Source of the DNA: Adineta steineri
Lineage: Eukaryota; Rotifera; Eurotatoria; Adinetida; Adinetidae
Length of the DNA stretch: 64,000 nucleotides
Reading direction: 5' to 3'
NCBI GenBank assembly: GCA_905250115.1
Contig: CAJNOI010000042.1
Location: 124,001-188,000, forward strand
Shown here: piece after piece, positions 22,393-35,356 of the stretch
How positions within the stretch are numbered: the stretch's first letter is position 1
Layout of the letters: each line of letters opens with the position of its first letter
Made by a program: the position numbers and the translations under genes
The notes under the pieces: model-generated
Told to the model about the DNA's origin: nothing
The model's input: only the letters and a program-made list of their open reading frames with translations
Database searches by the model: none

Positions 22393-25300
22393 ATGCAAAC
22401 ATCAATAAATACCGTTGATTATGACAACTTAAACATTATTACACATCCACCGCCACCACGACGTCGTCAAAGTGGCATTTCATTAATCCCATATCGTCCA
22501 TATGTTAAATCTTTAAGCAGTGTACGACAACCATTTTCACACACGAATGGTATCGGTGAATGGGAAGTTATGGGTAAAGATGAAATATATTTTACACAAT
22601 CCAATGCAAGATGTATTGGATCATTACTGACTGATTGTCACATATCAGATACTATTCGATGGGATATCGAAGGAGAATCAACTCGTTTACCAATGATGTG
22701 TAAATTATGGATGATCGGTATGTACATATATATAATCTTCATTTTTACGTAAAGAAGATGAAAAAATGATTTGCTTTTTTTAGTGGATGGTGCTGTTGTT
22801 GAACGAGGAAAACCACATTTAGTTCAAGATGCAGCTATACAAGTATATACTGCAGGTCGTAATCTTCGTACAATAATTGCAGCACAAAAACGTCATGATG
22901 AAACATCATCAACAACAACAAAAAAAATTAATCGACATCGTCGTCAATCATGGCATGAACTTAATGAGTATCACAGTGTATCTTATTATCAATATACACG
23001 TCCTGTTCGTGCAGAATTTCAAGCAAGTATCCAATGTGATCTTGACAATGAATATTTTACAAGTAAACAAGAAATATTTCATAATGCTAACGAACAAATA
23101 GTTCATGAGAATGATATAAATGATTTTCATTATGAAAATGCTCGAGAAACAGTACATAATATATCAATACCACAAGAACGTGCTCAGATATCAATTACAA
23201 CACAAACGGAGTAAATAACACATTTTTTTTGTCTCGTTTTTATTGATTTATAAATATTTTTTTTTCTTCTTTCATTGAAGAAGTCCATTTAAGAATCAAT
23301 CGACATCAATTGATTATCAATTTATTCGAATGTTTAATCTTAATTTAGAAACAAATCAAATACTTTTATCATCTATAGTTAATCCATATCATCGTGCTTC
23401 AACATCAAATGATTTTTCTGACATTATAATTTTTTTTCGTCATGGTAAACAATATAAACATCAATCAACATCAACTGGTGATGATTATCCTCATTGGTGG
23501 TTACGACTTACTACTGATTTAATTTTAGCAGATTTTATTACAAATCAAGGTGAGGAGAAGGAGAAATCTATATTACCTCCTTCTCCTCGACATGATCAAA
23601 GTATTCAAACAGAAGTAGAAAAGTCAAGACCATCATCAGCACGATCATCATCAATATCAACACATTTCGAATTAATTAATGACATTGATGATGAAAATAA
23701 TCCTCAAAGATTCTATCCTTTCTCTGACAATAGTCAAAGAGTAATACGAAAAAACAATTTTTTATTTTTATTCTAATATTATTTTAAATTTAGATTGATT
23801 CTCGTTCAAGTGATAATCAATCTGTTCGTAGTTATGGAAATCATGTTAAACAACGAACATCATCAAAACAATCGGAAGCAGAATATAATTTATGGGTTAC
23901 ATCACTTAATCAACAACAACATGCTTCAACACCAGACATTCTTAGTAATCGAACAGGACGTTATTCTTCATCAAATGATACAACACAAATACAAATAAAA
24001 AATTCTGAAAACACAACAGCAACAACAACTGTATTAGCAAGTTTACTTGAACGTTATGAAAAATCATTACGTGAACGACAACGAGCTTTTACTATTATTA
24101 ACGATCAATTATTAGACATTGATGATGTACTAAAACATTATAAAGACAAAATAAAAAATTCCGAACAATCAAATACTGTAAGTAAAGTGTCTGACTATTT
24201 GTTATGCATTATAAGACAGAGAGAACAAAAAAGAACAAAAAAAAAAAAGAGATGAAAGAGAGAGAGAAAGAGACAGAGAAAAAGAAGAAAGAAGCACTTC
24301 ACTTTCACGACCTTGTCAGGGCTTTATATTTTAATTTATTTTTTTCATACGAGAATCAATTTTTTCAATTTTTGACTGTCAATCAAAAAGTGGTTGAGTT
24401 GTTGCAGTTCTTTTTTTTTCTTTTTCTCTTTTATTTTTTAACATATATTTAATCAGACAATGGAATTTTATCGAGATATGTCGGATCGATCATTATCAAC
24501 AATAACAAATATTATACGAGATAAATATCGAAAAATGCCTGAAATAACAAGTGAAGAAATGATTCAAGGATATATTCCTTCACCTCGAACATATATTACA
24601 AGTTCAACAATTGTTTCACCAAGAGAACGACAATCACATCGTTTAACTCTACCTGATTATTGTAGTTTATGTTTAACAGATTATAATGGAAGTTCAGCAT
24701 GGATTAAATATAATGAAAGAAGAATTGAACAATTACAAAAAAGAATTGATTTAATGTTACAAATTGATGATAATGAAGAAGCTGAATTATTATTATCATT
24801 ATCATCATCATCATCATCACCAAGATATTCAACAGTAGCTACTGTTTCACAACGTATTGATGATATACTTATGAAAAAACCAAGATCTCATCGTTCATTG
24901 ATACTTGATCATCATGATCGTACAACAGGTAAGAAACATTTTTTGACCTTAAGAAATCAAAAGAACAAGGTTTATTTTCTAAACAACTAATTTATTTTGA
25001 AAAATAATATGTCTATTTATTTCAAACTTTTGTTATGTAAGATTTTGTAATCTTATATTTCGAGTATTTACAAAAGTAAATATGAATTGTATTGAGTGTG
25101 TGTGCCTCTTTGTTTTAGTATCACCTCGTCGATATGACTATCGTTTACCTTATCGATTGAATCAATCATTACCAGCTACACCTCGTCAATTAAGTCGAAA
25201 CGGTACACGATCAACAACACCAGTATCAAAATCTGTTCGAATATCAACTCGATCCGTTCCACCAACACCTCGTACACATCAATCATCATCACCTTCACGA

Positions 25301-25603
25301 CCGATTGTATCAATATTACGTCGTAGTAGTGTTCCATCCAAACCTCGACCATTAAAATTAGCTGAACCAACACATGTCTGGCGAAGTAAAGCTGATGGAA
25401 AATTATATTCTCTTAAACCATTTAGTATTCCACGATATTATCGTTTATATAATGATGCTGGTTTTAAAGAAATGTATGATTTTTCTCGTGTACATGACAC
25501 ATATTCAGTTCCAGATCGAACAAATACAGATGATTATTCATCACTTTTAACAAATTTTGTATTAGAACATCAACTACCATCTCCAATAAGAAGTGTAGCA
25601 TAG
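22393..25603 (+). CDS. Unrecognised 850-residue multi-exon protein
   Basis: Six exons join in frame (22393-22717, 22784-23210, 23281-23740, 23794-24177, 24457-24928, 25119-25603). No family is recognised. Residues 1-165 hold a compact, Trp- and Cys-containing block (GEWEVMGKDEIYF, IRWDIEGES, MCKLWMIVDGAVVERGKPH) that looks like a folded domain. The middle is low complexity (Ser, Thr, Arg, Gln). A predicted coiled coil follows (LLERYEKSLRERQRAFTII). Next are a Cys motif YCSLCLTDYNG with a second helix (RRIEQLQKRIDLMLQ) and a Pro/Arg/Ser-rich stretch with several PPTPR/SPRR sites that could be proline-directed kinase targets. The end is a conserved-looking aromatic block (HVWRSKADGKLYSLKPF, YYRLYNDAGFKEMYDF). 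It is probably cytoplasmic and cytoskeletal or ciliary, but that is a guess from composition. Confidence 0.75.
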
Positions 25604-28600
25604 ACATTTTTTATCTTTTGAATGAACTCTCATTTATTTTATTTTTTCTTTCTTTTTTATATTCTTTTTTCTCTTCAATGAAATCATATATGTTTAGATA
25701 GAAATCGAGACATAAATTAATTGATCGTGAACTATGTTTATGTTGTTATGTAAAGTCGTTCTATTTTTCTTTTTCTCTTTACATATATATTAAAAAAAAT
25801 ATATTAAAACACAACATTTTTCTTTCATCTCAAACGTCAAAAAATGCAAACAAAAAAAAATACGAAAATAATGTAATAAAATTTCACTGTAAATATTGAG
25901 AAATGGCTTTGTATTACTTTTTGTTTAAAAATCCTCCTTCATACTTCAACGAAATCTAATAGATTACTTTTCAAAAACACAGTTATGTTAGAATATTAAA
26001 GAAATAGAACTTCGACATTAGATATTTTCTGTTTTCTATCGATAGAATTGTTTTTCTAATTTTGTTTATTCTGTAAAAAGGCCTTGTGGTCTCTCAAGTA
26101 TTAATGGAATACAACTTCATCTTAATTGTTTTTTTCTTTTAACAGTATTGCAATGTGTGACATACAACTTTTTGTCACGTCACAACCTATTGCCTATTGA
26201 ATTGAAATATTGGAAACTAAAATAACCTTGTTTCTGATATTACTTACAGATATGTCAAAAACAAAATAGATATTACATATGAATTGAATTGAATTCTTTT
26301 TTTGAGAACTATTATATAAATGAAAATGTTGTTATGAAATGAAATTTAGAGAGTATATCATGCACATCATTTCTCCTCTTTGTTAAGTGATTGAAAATTC
26401 ATTTTATGGAAATGTCCTTGAAAATATTTAAATTATAATAAATAAAAAAGATTAATTAATACATTATATGGGAAAAATATATTATTTTTCTTTCTAAAAT
26501 TGAATTTTCAATAGATATTAGAATAAGATGATAAATCTTGAAATAACTTTACTAGTTCTAAGTCTCGTATTAGTTAATTAAACAAAAAACATTTCAATTA
26601 TCAATATTTTATTTATTTATTTATTTAATATAATGATGAGAGAAATAGTTAATAATAAATATTTTGAATGAAAGTTGTTATATTTGAAGGTTAAAGATCT
26701 TATTCGATACTTATGCACACTTGAACAATTTCTAAATACTTCAAAAGTATAAAAGTTATATGATTTCTACTTGATTTTACTCTTATATAATCCAATAAGT
26801 CTAGACATTACAAACTAACATCAAAACTATTATTGCAATTAATCAATTTTATAAAACTTATAGATACAAATATTGTAAACAGAGTTTCTATTCATCAATA
26901 CATCACATCGATGTCTTCATAGTTTTCTTTTGTATTTGAGCAGACTAAAATATATGTGTGAACAATAATAAAGTTCAATGATAATATCTATATTTTTGCT
27001 ATACCAAAAAAATAGCGTACCTGCTAAATGTAAACAAGACTGCTATGAACTGTAAATATGTATCGGATTTCTACATTCGAAAACTTCTGAATAAATGCAA
27101 TGAAACTTTTCTATAATTATCTTTCGATTATTCTTCGAAACGACAAGATATGATTTCATATTTTATATTTGATTAATCAGAAAACTTTATTGAACTGTTT
27201 TGAAGGTTATGAAATTAGTTAAAATTGTTGCCATGTTTTTGGTATGACTCAACATGAAAATATGTTGGTAATGTATTATTTTCAGTTAATCACATTTTTA
27301 AATTCTTAATGTATAAAACTGCTTATTATTACATTAACGATCATTTACCACCTGATGTAAATAAATTGTTAATAGAACTTCGTTAGACTTCATATAAATT
27401 AATATGTATTTCTTTTCATAATCAATCATACTTTGTGCAATGAGTTCTTTCTTTTCATTTGACTTTATTTAATCGATGAACACGTATATCTCAATCGATT
27501 TATATACATCAAATAAATTTAGTTCATACAACTTTGTTCAATGTTTGATCACTTGTAAACGCATCTTTTATGATTTGTTGATTTACTATTGATAATTTCG
27601 CTTGCTTTCTTGTAATAATCTTACATTTTATCATACTTGATATATCGATATATTTCGCTTTTCTTAGAAAATGTTTTAGAGATCTGTACATTTATGCAGA
27701 GTTAACTTTGAATAAATGCACTTAACTGACCTTTTCATTATCTTCCACCAATTAGTCATTTCTGATGATTATGTGAGGAGGATCTTTCATATATTATAGG
27801 TAGTATACGCAAGATAAGACAACAAAATTTCTAGTATTTTCTCTTTTTATGTACGGAAGTAACTAGAGTTTTAGAATGTCTCACATATCATTTGAATGAT
27901 TTTCATAGAATCGATCTTCAATCTTCGAGTTCCGATAAACTAGATTTACAAATTTGAAGTAAAACGAAAGTCTTCTACGATATTTACTCATTAATATTCT
28001 ACTAGCTAATTTAAAGTCTAGTATGAGTCAATAGGAAAAGCAATGATCTGTATGCAATGTTCGCTGTTTTGAAAAAAATCAAGAGAAGAGAATGATAGGA
28101 CAGCAGAGAAAATTAAATCTTTCTGTTCTGATTATTTTAATGAGAAGCATCGCATTGATTCTCTTATTAAAATAAAGTGGAACTCACCAGGCGGGCCCCA
28201 TCACGTCAAATATGTTGAATTATATTTTACATATTTGTTATATCTAACATTACCTTGCAGAAAATTTTATCGAATAAATCATTATTCTAATCGTTTATTA
28301 CTTAATATAAATGACGTTGTCAAACAAACTAATTAGTTGAGTTATAAAAAAAACTGGTTATTTTATATAAAAAATATTTTTGTATTATTACTGTAAATGT
28401 AAGGTCGTAATATAGTATCATTAATGTTTTTTCTATGAATTAAATAATCATATGAATATAAAAGATAATTTGACAAGAAATACATTAAAATCGAATTAAT
28501 TTCATTGAAATATGTTCATTGTTTGACGTGAAACATAAATTCTTTTATCTCTAATATCTAATTTGAATCATTAAATTGATTATTGATATGAGAAAAACGA

Positions 28601-30197
28601 TATATTGTTGATATTATTTTGACAAAAGATGTAGTCTCTCATCATTTCTCAAGTTGATATTGACATAGATACTTTTTCTCTTTAAGATATTTTCTCAATT
28701 GAAATATATTTGATTGACCACTTGTCAATTCCATTTAGTGTCTCAACAAGATTCAAACTTAAAATTGATCTTACTTTTCAATGTTTTATGTATATATGAC
28801 ACTTTCTTTCTTATTTTTTTGTATGCTTTATTTTTCTACCCTTTAGCAATAGTAATCAACAATAACATCGATCGGGTATAATCAAAGAGAAATGCACTGC
28901 ATTTATTAGACAAACGATCGTATAAGTATGAAAAGAAGAGAAAAAAAAAGAATCGACAAGAGGAGGAGCATGGATAGGAGGTCAATTAGAAAAGAATAAC
29001 ATAGACATATAGGAGGTCTTACTGATTAGCCTTTTGATCATAGATTTCTTTTTAAGAAACATAAAGAAAACAGGTGGCGTCAATCGAACTAACTGTGCAG
29101 CAGGTGAAGAAGCGTGTCGTCTATCTATCGATATCTTCTATCTAATGGGTAATATAGTAGTCGATTAATCGAACATGCTGTGACACACACCGATCAAAGC
29201 GAAGAAGATCCTCCTACTTTAAAAGCATCGTTAACTCGAAATAGAGATAGACGATGACGACCGACAACTGTGTTTTTCTTTTTTATTCTTATAATACATA
29301 TAGAATAAGCGAGAGTCAATAATCGATACATTATTGACTTTGATTGTGTCATTTAAATCGAAGTCAACATTTTTTTTTGATTTAATGTCCAATTGACTAA
29401 ATATGATACCAAATGAAGAAGAAGAAGAAGAAGAAATTTATTTATTGGTTAAAATTTCCCATTGGAATGTGTTGTAGTTATTACAACATATAGTGTCTAA
29501 TCGATTAGTGTATTGAGTTCAATGACTCGTTCGTTTCTCTTTTTTTCTTTTTCGTTTTATTTGATTTCTCTAAAGGCGTTATGAATTTGTAATTGACACT
29601 TTTGTGTCTATTCCCTTGATGAGAGAATCGACTAGGTATACTAAACTATGTTTGTGATCATACAGATCAAACGACAACCAATGTATATTCTCAAGTGGTC
29701 TCGCTCACTCTTTCTCTCTCTTTTTTTTCTTCAACCTGAACGTAAATGACTTTTTGATGATCAAGCTATACTCCTTTGTCATATATACAAAATGATGACA
29801 AACTTTCTCCTTACTTATATTTGATGATTGTGTATTATATTCACTATGAGAATCAATCACTATATCGTCGTCGTCGTCGTAATGTATGAAAAGAATAGCG
29901 AATAAGACATATTCAAGGTGTACTAATCGAGACAATATAATATCCATCTATAACCCGTCAAAAGAAATAAATGAATAAATACATTGAATGCATTCTTTTT
30001 TACATCATAGGAATGTTAATATTCATTTTTAAAAAGAAGATTTGTTTTATCGATATTTTATATATACAGCAGAAAAAAAAGAAAGAAAATCATACAAAGC
30101 AACAAACACACACAATACACACAGATTGAAAAGTTTACAAAGTAAAAGCAAAATGAGCCTCGCCATTTGACTGTAATATTTTTATTTTATTTTTAAA
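25604..30197. other. 4.6-kb gene-poor region next to a NET zinc-finger gene
   Basis: No exon with neighbour-like codon use was found on either strand. The left end holds the 3' UTR of the unknown gene. Near 28131-28237 two imperfect hairpins flank a GC-rich word, GGCGGGCCCC. The right end shows GAA/CGT triplet runs and the 3' UTR of the zinc-finger gene. The size and position beside a developmental regulator suit distal regulatory DNA, but nothing direct shows this. Confidence 0.5.
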
Positions 30198-31029
30198 TTA
30201 AAGTTTTCCTACTGATGTTGGTGAATAATATGATGAAAAAATAGATGTTGGATAAGAAGATTTCATTGAGGATGATGATGATGATAATGATGTATGTGCT
30301 GTGCATAAATGTTCTAATAAATTCATATGATTTGGAAAACGTTTTCCACAAAAACCATCAGGACTAGTTGATTCCATCCAATTACAAACAAATGCTGGTG
30401 GTTGTGGTGATGGTTTTAATGGTGCTAAAATTGAATCCATAAAATAAGGAGATCTTTGAGATGATGATGGAGAAAAAGCTGAACTTGATGAATGACCAAA
30501 TAATGGTGAAGTAAAGAAGGGTGATGAAGTAAAAGTTTTATTTAAATGATGAAGAAGAAATGAATCGAACATAAGTGGTGATGGAGGAAAATAAAATGAT
30601 TGTTGTTGATTTGTTGAAAGTAATGGTGATGATGATAATGATGATGATGACGATGATGATGGTACTGTTGGTTGAGAAAGTAAGATTTTCTTTGCTGGTG
30701 GTGATGGGGTTGAAGGTGCAGCTCTTTTTAAAGATTTTTTAACTTCAGGTGATGAATTTGATTTTCGTTGTTTTGATGTTATAGATATTGTTGTTGTTGA
30801 TGATGAAGATAACGATGAGGATGATAATTCTTTACCAATATTATTACATGCTTGAGCCATTAATACTAATGGATTCTCCTGTTTTGTTGTATATTGATCA
30901 ATCTAAATAATACAAATAATTTGTTTTAATTTTTTAAAAACTAAATTATTATTAAAATAAATTTACTGTTGGATTGATATATTCACCATAGAGTTGTTCT
31001 TGTTCTTGTTTCTTCATTGACGTTGTCAT
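30198..31029 (-). CDS. NET-family zinc-finger protein (noc/elbow/ZNF503/ZNF703 type)
   Basis: Two exons (30967-31029, 30198-30902) encode 255 residues. Near the N terminus NPLVLMAQACNNIGKE matches the Sp-type motif (SPLALLAxTCxxIG) that NET proteins share with Sp factors. A long Ser-rich region follows with a basic patch (KKSLKRAAPSTPSPPAKK, a likely nuclear signal). The single atypical C2H2 finger is at the C-terminal side: FVCNWMESTSPDGFCGKRF...LLEHLCTAH, comparable to HVCNWV...CGKRFxxxEELLxHLRTH in ZNF503/703. NET proteins are transcriptional repressors in appendage, eye and hindbrain patterning. The finger has H-x4-H rather than the usual H-x3-H, and the protein is much shorter than vertebrate members. 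I could not see a clear FKPY Groucho motif. Confidence 0.72.
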
Positions 31030-31192
31030 TGAATCAAATGTGTAGATGTATTATAAGAGTAAATGCAAATGATGAGTGATTGAAGGTGGAGAAGAATACA
31101 TACACAGGCGCGCGTTCGATCGATCATAAATCACTATGTTTCTCTTTTCTCTTTCTCTTTTTTGATAGATCAGAGAAAAAGAAAAAGAAACG

Positions 31193-31209
31193 ATTTATAT
31201 AGTCATTGG
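31193..31209 (-). promoter_or_regulatory. CCAAT and TATA boxes of the NET zinc-finger gene
   Basis: Minus strand: CCAAT (31205-31209) is followed 3 bases later by TATATAAAT (31193-31201). Transcription would start near 31165 and leave a leader of about 135 nt before the ATG at 31029. The motif spacing is unusually tight. Confidence 0.5.
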
Positions 31210-33282
31210 TTGAGAGCGACAGACGTCGATTTTCTTTTTAACCAATATCGAGCGAGTTCTGTTTTTCTTTTTTTTTTTGTAATGCTTGCTTTCTTTATTC
31301 GTTTCGTATTTTGATTGACAAGTGTCTGCTGATGGAATATTCGATTTTGTTTTATAATGATTGATTGTTTTACTTATCAGTTTTTCTTTTTTGAATTTCT
31401 TTGACCAGTTGTGAGATTTTTGGTTTTTTTTCTCTGTATATATATATATATAATATTTCGATCGATTTGATCGATTGAGTATGTGTGGGCAGTCTCATCT
31501 GTCTTTAGTGAACATATAATGATATCGTTTTCGCATCTCTTTCATCTTTCTTTATGAATCGTTCGACGAAACAAAAAAAATCATAAATCTCGAATTAAGT
31601 GCCTTTCGTTGTCAGACATCGATCATTCAATGTATGTATGTGTATATATATATATACAAGAGAGTTCTCGCACTTGTTCTTACATGATATAAATATAGCC
31701 GACATGGATAAATTTTTTCTGATACATTGACTATTAGAAGTCGGCATATATATATATAGCTACAGAGAGAAGAAAAATACTTTGGACGTGCGAGAAAGAA
31801 CATAATTTGAACACATCAAAGATATGAAGTTTGTGCTGTCCAAGATTAATGATACGCGCATAAAGTGTGTGTGAATTGACATAAATATATACACGTAGGG
31901 AGTCGATCATATCGAAGAAATACTTTATCAGAATTGACTATAGAAGAGATGAACAAAAACATATCAAACACATCATGACATTAAGTGATACTAAACGGGA
32001 TGATCAACGATAAAAACATCAAAAGAAAAATCAGTCAGATTTATGTTGTTTTTATATCAATTAATTACATTATATATCAACATATTTCAAAGAATTATTA
32101 CTCATTTAGAAATCAATTTTTTCAAATAGACCAATTATATATATTTTTACTTTTTAGACGTGATCAATCGAATATATGACTATTGTTGTTTTTTTCACGC
32201 CTTCAATGAGAAAAAAACATTTCATACTCATTCTTACTATCGAATCGCATAAGACAATAGTTATTGTATTGTTTCGATAGATAACGAAAACAACAGTGTG
32301 ATTAATAAAGGTGATTTTCTACTTATAAATCGACACTTGTTTAGTGTAAATATTATCTCATCAATCGTTTTAATGATCTATTTTATTTCAGAAAAAAAAA
32401 TGAATTCGATAACTTTTTCTATTCATATGTACGAATATTAACATATACTTGCGATATGATCTTGTACAAATATAATACTATTACTATTTCAATGTATCAT
32501 TGCATATATCAAAGTAAAATTTATACGACTCATCATTCGTAGACGAAAATGAGGTGTATTAAGTCATTGTTAATAGGAATAGACAATGATTGACTTCTAT
32601 GTTAATGTTAATTGTGTAGATTTAGAATTGCAAATGAGTTTTTAATGATAAAAATATAGATTTGAAAAAATTTATTAAACTATTAGATTTTTATTTATTG
32701 AACTTAATGACATCCCATCAAGTCTTAAACCTAGAATTCAATACTATATTCATTTTCTATCGGATTGGATGTTAGAATCGCTAATATTTTTTCTAGGCAA
32801 AAACGTTTAGAACTACTCACATTGTTCGTTTTTATCATTTGAGTGAATGATATTTATTTATGTGACACTCTAGAGTGCTTACATGAAATGGATTTAAGAA
32901 CGACTGGTGTATGAGATTATCTTAACTTAAGTTTTCCTTATCTGTCTATATAAATAATTACTTCAGTACTGTACGAAGTTAATCTGTGTTTCATGTAGTT
33001 TCTCTAATAACTTTTTCTTTCTGATTATTCAACTAATGTATTCTAACGACATCTATATAATATATTAAAAAAGTTTTCATAAGATGAATATAATAAAAAA
33101 AATAATAAAAAATATTTTTAATTTCTTAGAATTCGAAAATGATTATTTAAATATTCTTGATAGTTTATTCTATTGGTTCTTTTGATTAAACTAATAAATA
33201 TTTAATCTTTCTGACTCATTAAATCTCTTTATTTGACGAGAAAAAAAAGAAGTTTCTTTTTCTATAATCAATCTAGTCATAA
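31210..33282. other. Intergenic region between divergent NET and KANSL1 genes
   Basis: About 2 kb with scattered TATATA tracts (31437-31453, 31642-31658, 31747-31760) but no convincing coding exon. It probably carries upstream control sequence for the zinc-finger gene and the KANSL1 promoter at its right end. Confidence 0.5.
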
Positions 33283-35335
33283 ATGTGTATAAATTCTTTA
33301 ATGATTGATACCGATATAATAAAATGTCTCATAGAAGATTTACTCGATCGGATCTGTTTAATAAACAGTTCATCACCAATAATAAATTCTCCATTATATT
33401 ATTCATCAAAATCAATTGAAAATAAATTTCAACAATCAATAAATATTCTTAATAAATCAATAAAACAATTATTAACATATGAATTAAATACAGTTGTTAA
33501 TAATGGTCAATTAACAACAACATCAAATATACGACATAGTCGGTATTATAATCCAGCAACAACAATAAAACAAACTAATGATTTAAAAAAACGACTTCAA
33601 TGGATTGAACAAAGACAAATGATTATGAAACAATTAAATATAAATCAAGAAAAAACATTTTCACAATCAAAGTATAGATTAATTTATTTATTTATTAAGG
33701 AAAGAAATGAATTTTATTTGAAATAATTTTTTAGTTCGGATTTAAATTCTCTTGAAAATATTTGGTTTGATCATCGTTTAAAAATCTTAGATAATTCATT
33801 AGAATTATTATTAAAAAAAACCGAAGAACAAGAAAATAATAATAATGATGATGATTCATCATGTGCTCGTTGTAGAGTTTATCAAAGAAAAAAAGAAAAT
33901 GATAGTCAATTATTAAAAAAAATTAAACATATTCATCAAATTCAGAATGAACATAATTATTCAACAACTTGTTTACATTATCCATCATCAGGTTTGAATT
34001 TCTTTATAAGAAAATTTAATTGTTTTTTTTTGTTTTATTTAGAATCTGAACATATTTTATCTTTATCAAAAATAGCTGATCGTATCGGTCATAATTCAAA
34101 TTTAAATGTATCTAATCACACAAAAAAAAATCTTTCAACATCAACAATAAAGAAAAAACAACAATCTAAATTACAATCATCTATATCACTTATCGTTCCA
34201 GATTCAAATAAAACAAATAAAAGAACGTTAGAAGAATCTCGAAATATATCGAACAGTAATTTCATTTCGACCAATTATGATCTCACTAATAAACGACAGA
34301 AAAGAATAGGTATGTTTATAAGATCCATTGTTTTTCTTAGTTAGAGGTTACACAATTTGTCACTGATAGTATTTTATCATTTTGTTACATATTATGATGC
34401 TTCTCATGACAATAATCAGAACAGAATTTCTTTGCTGTCCCATCATTCTTTTCTCTTGATTTTTTTCGAAGTAGCGAATATTACACACAGATCGTTGCTT
34501 TTCTTTCGAACGATTTGTTGATTATTGGCTTAGACTAGGTTTTTAATTCTCGAATAGAATATTAAAAGTTTGTTCAAATGACACATGAGTTGTTCTAAGA
34601 TTCCAATCACTTCCATATTTAAAAGGGCAGAGAGATAAGAACTAAGGAGAAAATGCTAGAAATGTCGTTGTCTTATCTTGCATATACCATCAATGACATA
34701 TCAAAAAAATGAGAAATTAACGTGAGATATTCTTCACCTGATCGTCAAAAATAACTAATTATGTGATGAGACAAGGAAGAAAGTAGAAGATAATGAAAAG
34801 GTCAGTAAATATATTAATTAAAAGTTAACTCGATATTTTTAATAAAATAAGATCAAACTCTAAACTCATGACATTTAAGAGATAATGTTTAGTAAATCTG
34901 AAATATTATTTTTATCTGTTCTCTATTTTAGCTTCTCCACAATCCTCATTATCCGTATCGTCAACAAATACTCCTGTATCAACAACAAGTAGTTCATTTC
35001 CTCATGATATTTTAACACCTGGTTGGCGAGTTTTGACAAATACTGATTTTGAAATATCTTTAAATCAAGAAAAAAGTTCCGATCAACAAGAAATAGAAGA
35101 TGTATCTGATGAAAGTTGTGGTCATCGTCATATGCGTTGTGAATTAGAACAAGAATCTTGGTTAACAAATTCTTCAACATCAAATAATATTTCATTAACA
35201 TCAAATAGAAAAAGTGGAACACTTCAAACATCATTATCTGTACCAAATAGTTTGTCAACAACGAATCAAAAACAGTATAGATATCGTTTAACACCTAATG
35301 GAGTTGCCTATACAGAAACAATTGATACAAAATAA
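33283..35335 (+). CDS. KANSL1: KANSL1-like subunit of the NSL histone acetyltransferase complex
   Basis: Four exons (33283-33671, 33735-33991, 34043-34309, 34932-35335) encode 438 residues, much shorter than the vertebrate protein of about 1,100. The diagnostic part is the C-terminal PEHE region: DILTPGWRVL, a spacer, then EIEDVSDESCGHRHMRCELE, closely parallel to KANSL1 EILTPSWREV...[21 protein letters not shown]. An N-terminal helical segment (LKKRLQWIEQRQMIMKQL) may be the equivalent of the conserved coiled coil. Two Cys/His-containing pieces (SCARCRVYQRKK, TTCLHY) and basic linkers lie between. The PEHE region binds the MOF (KAT8) acetyltransferase. The stop codon TAA is embedded in AATAAA at 35331-35336. 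Confidence 0.82.
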
Positions 35336-35356
35336 AAAAATATTGTCAAAAATTAA

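Noticed and set aside
24204..24452. 82-codon Lys/Glu/Phe-rich frame
   Set aside because: Low-complexity intron sequence between exons 4 and 5 of the unknown gene; its donor and acceptor preserve the reading frame without it.
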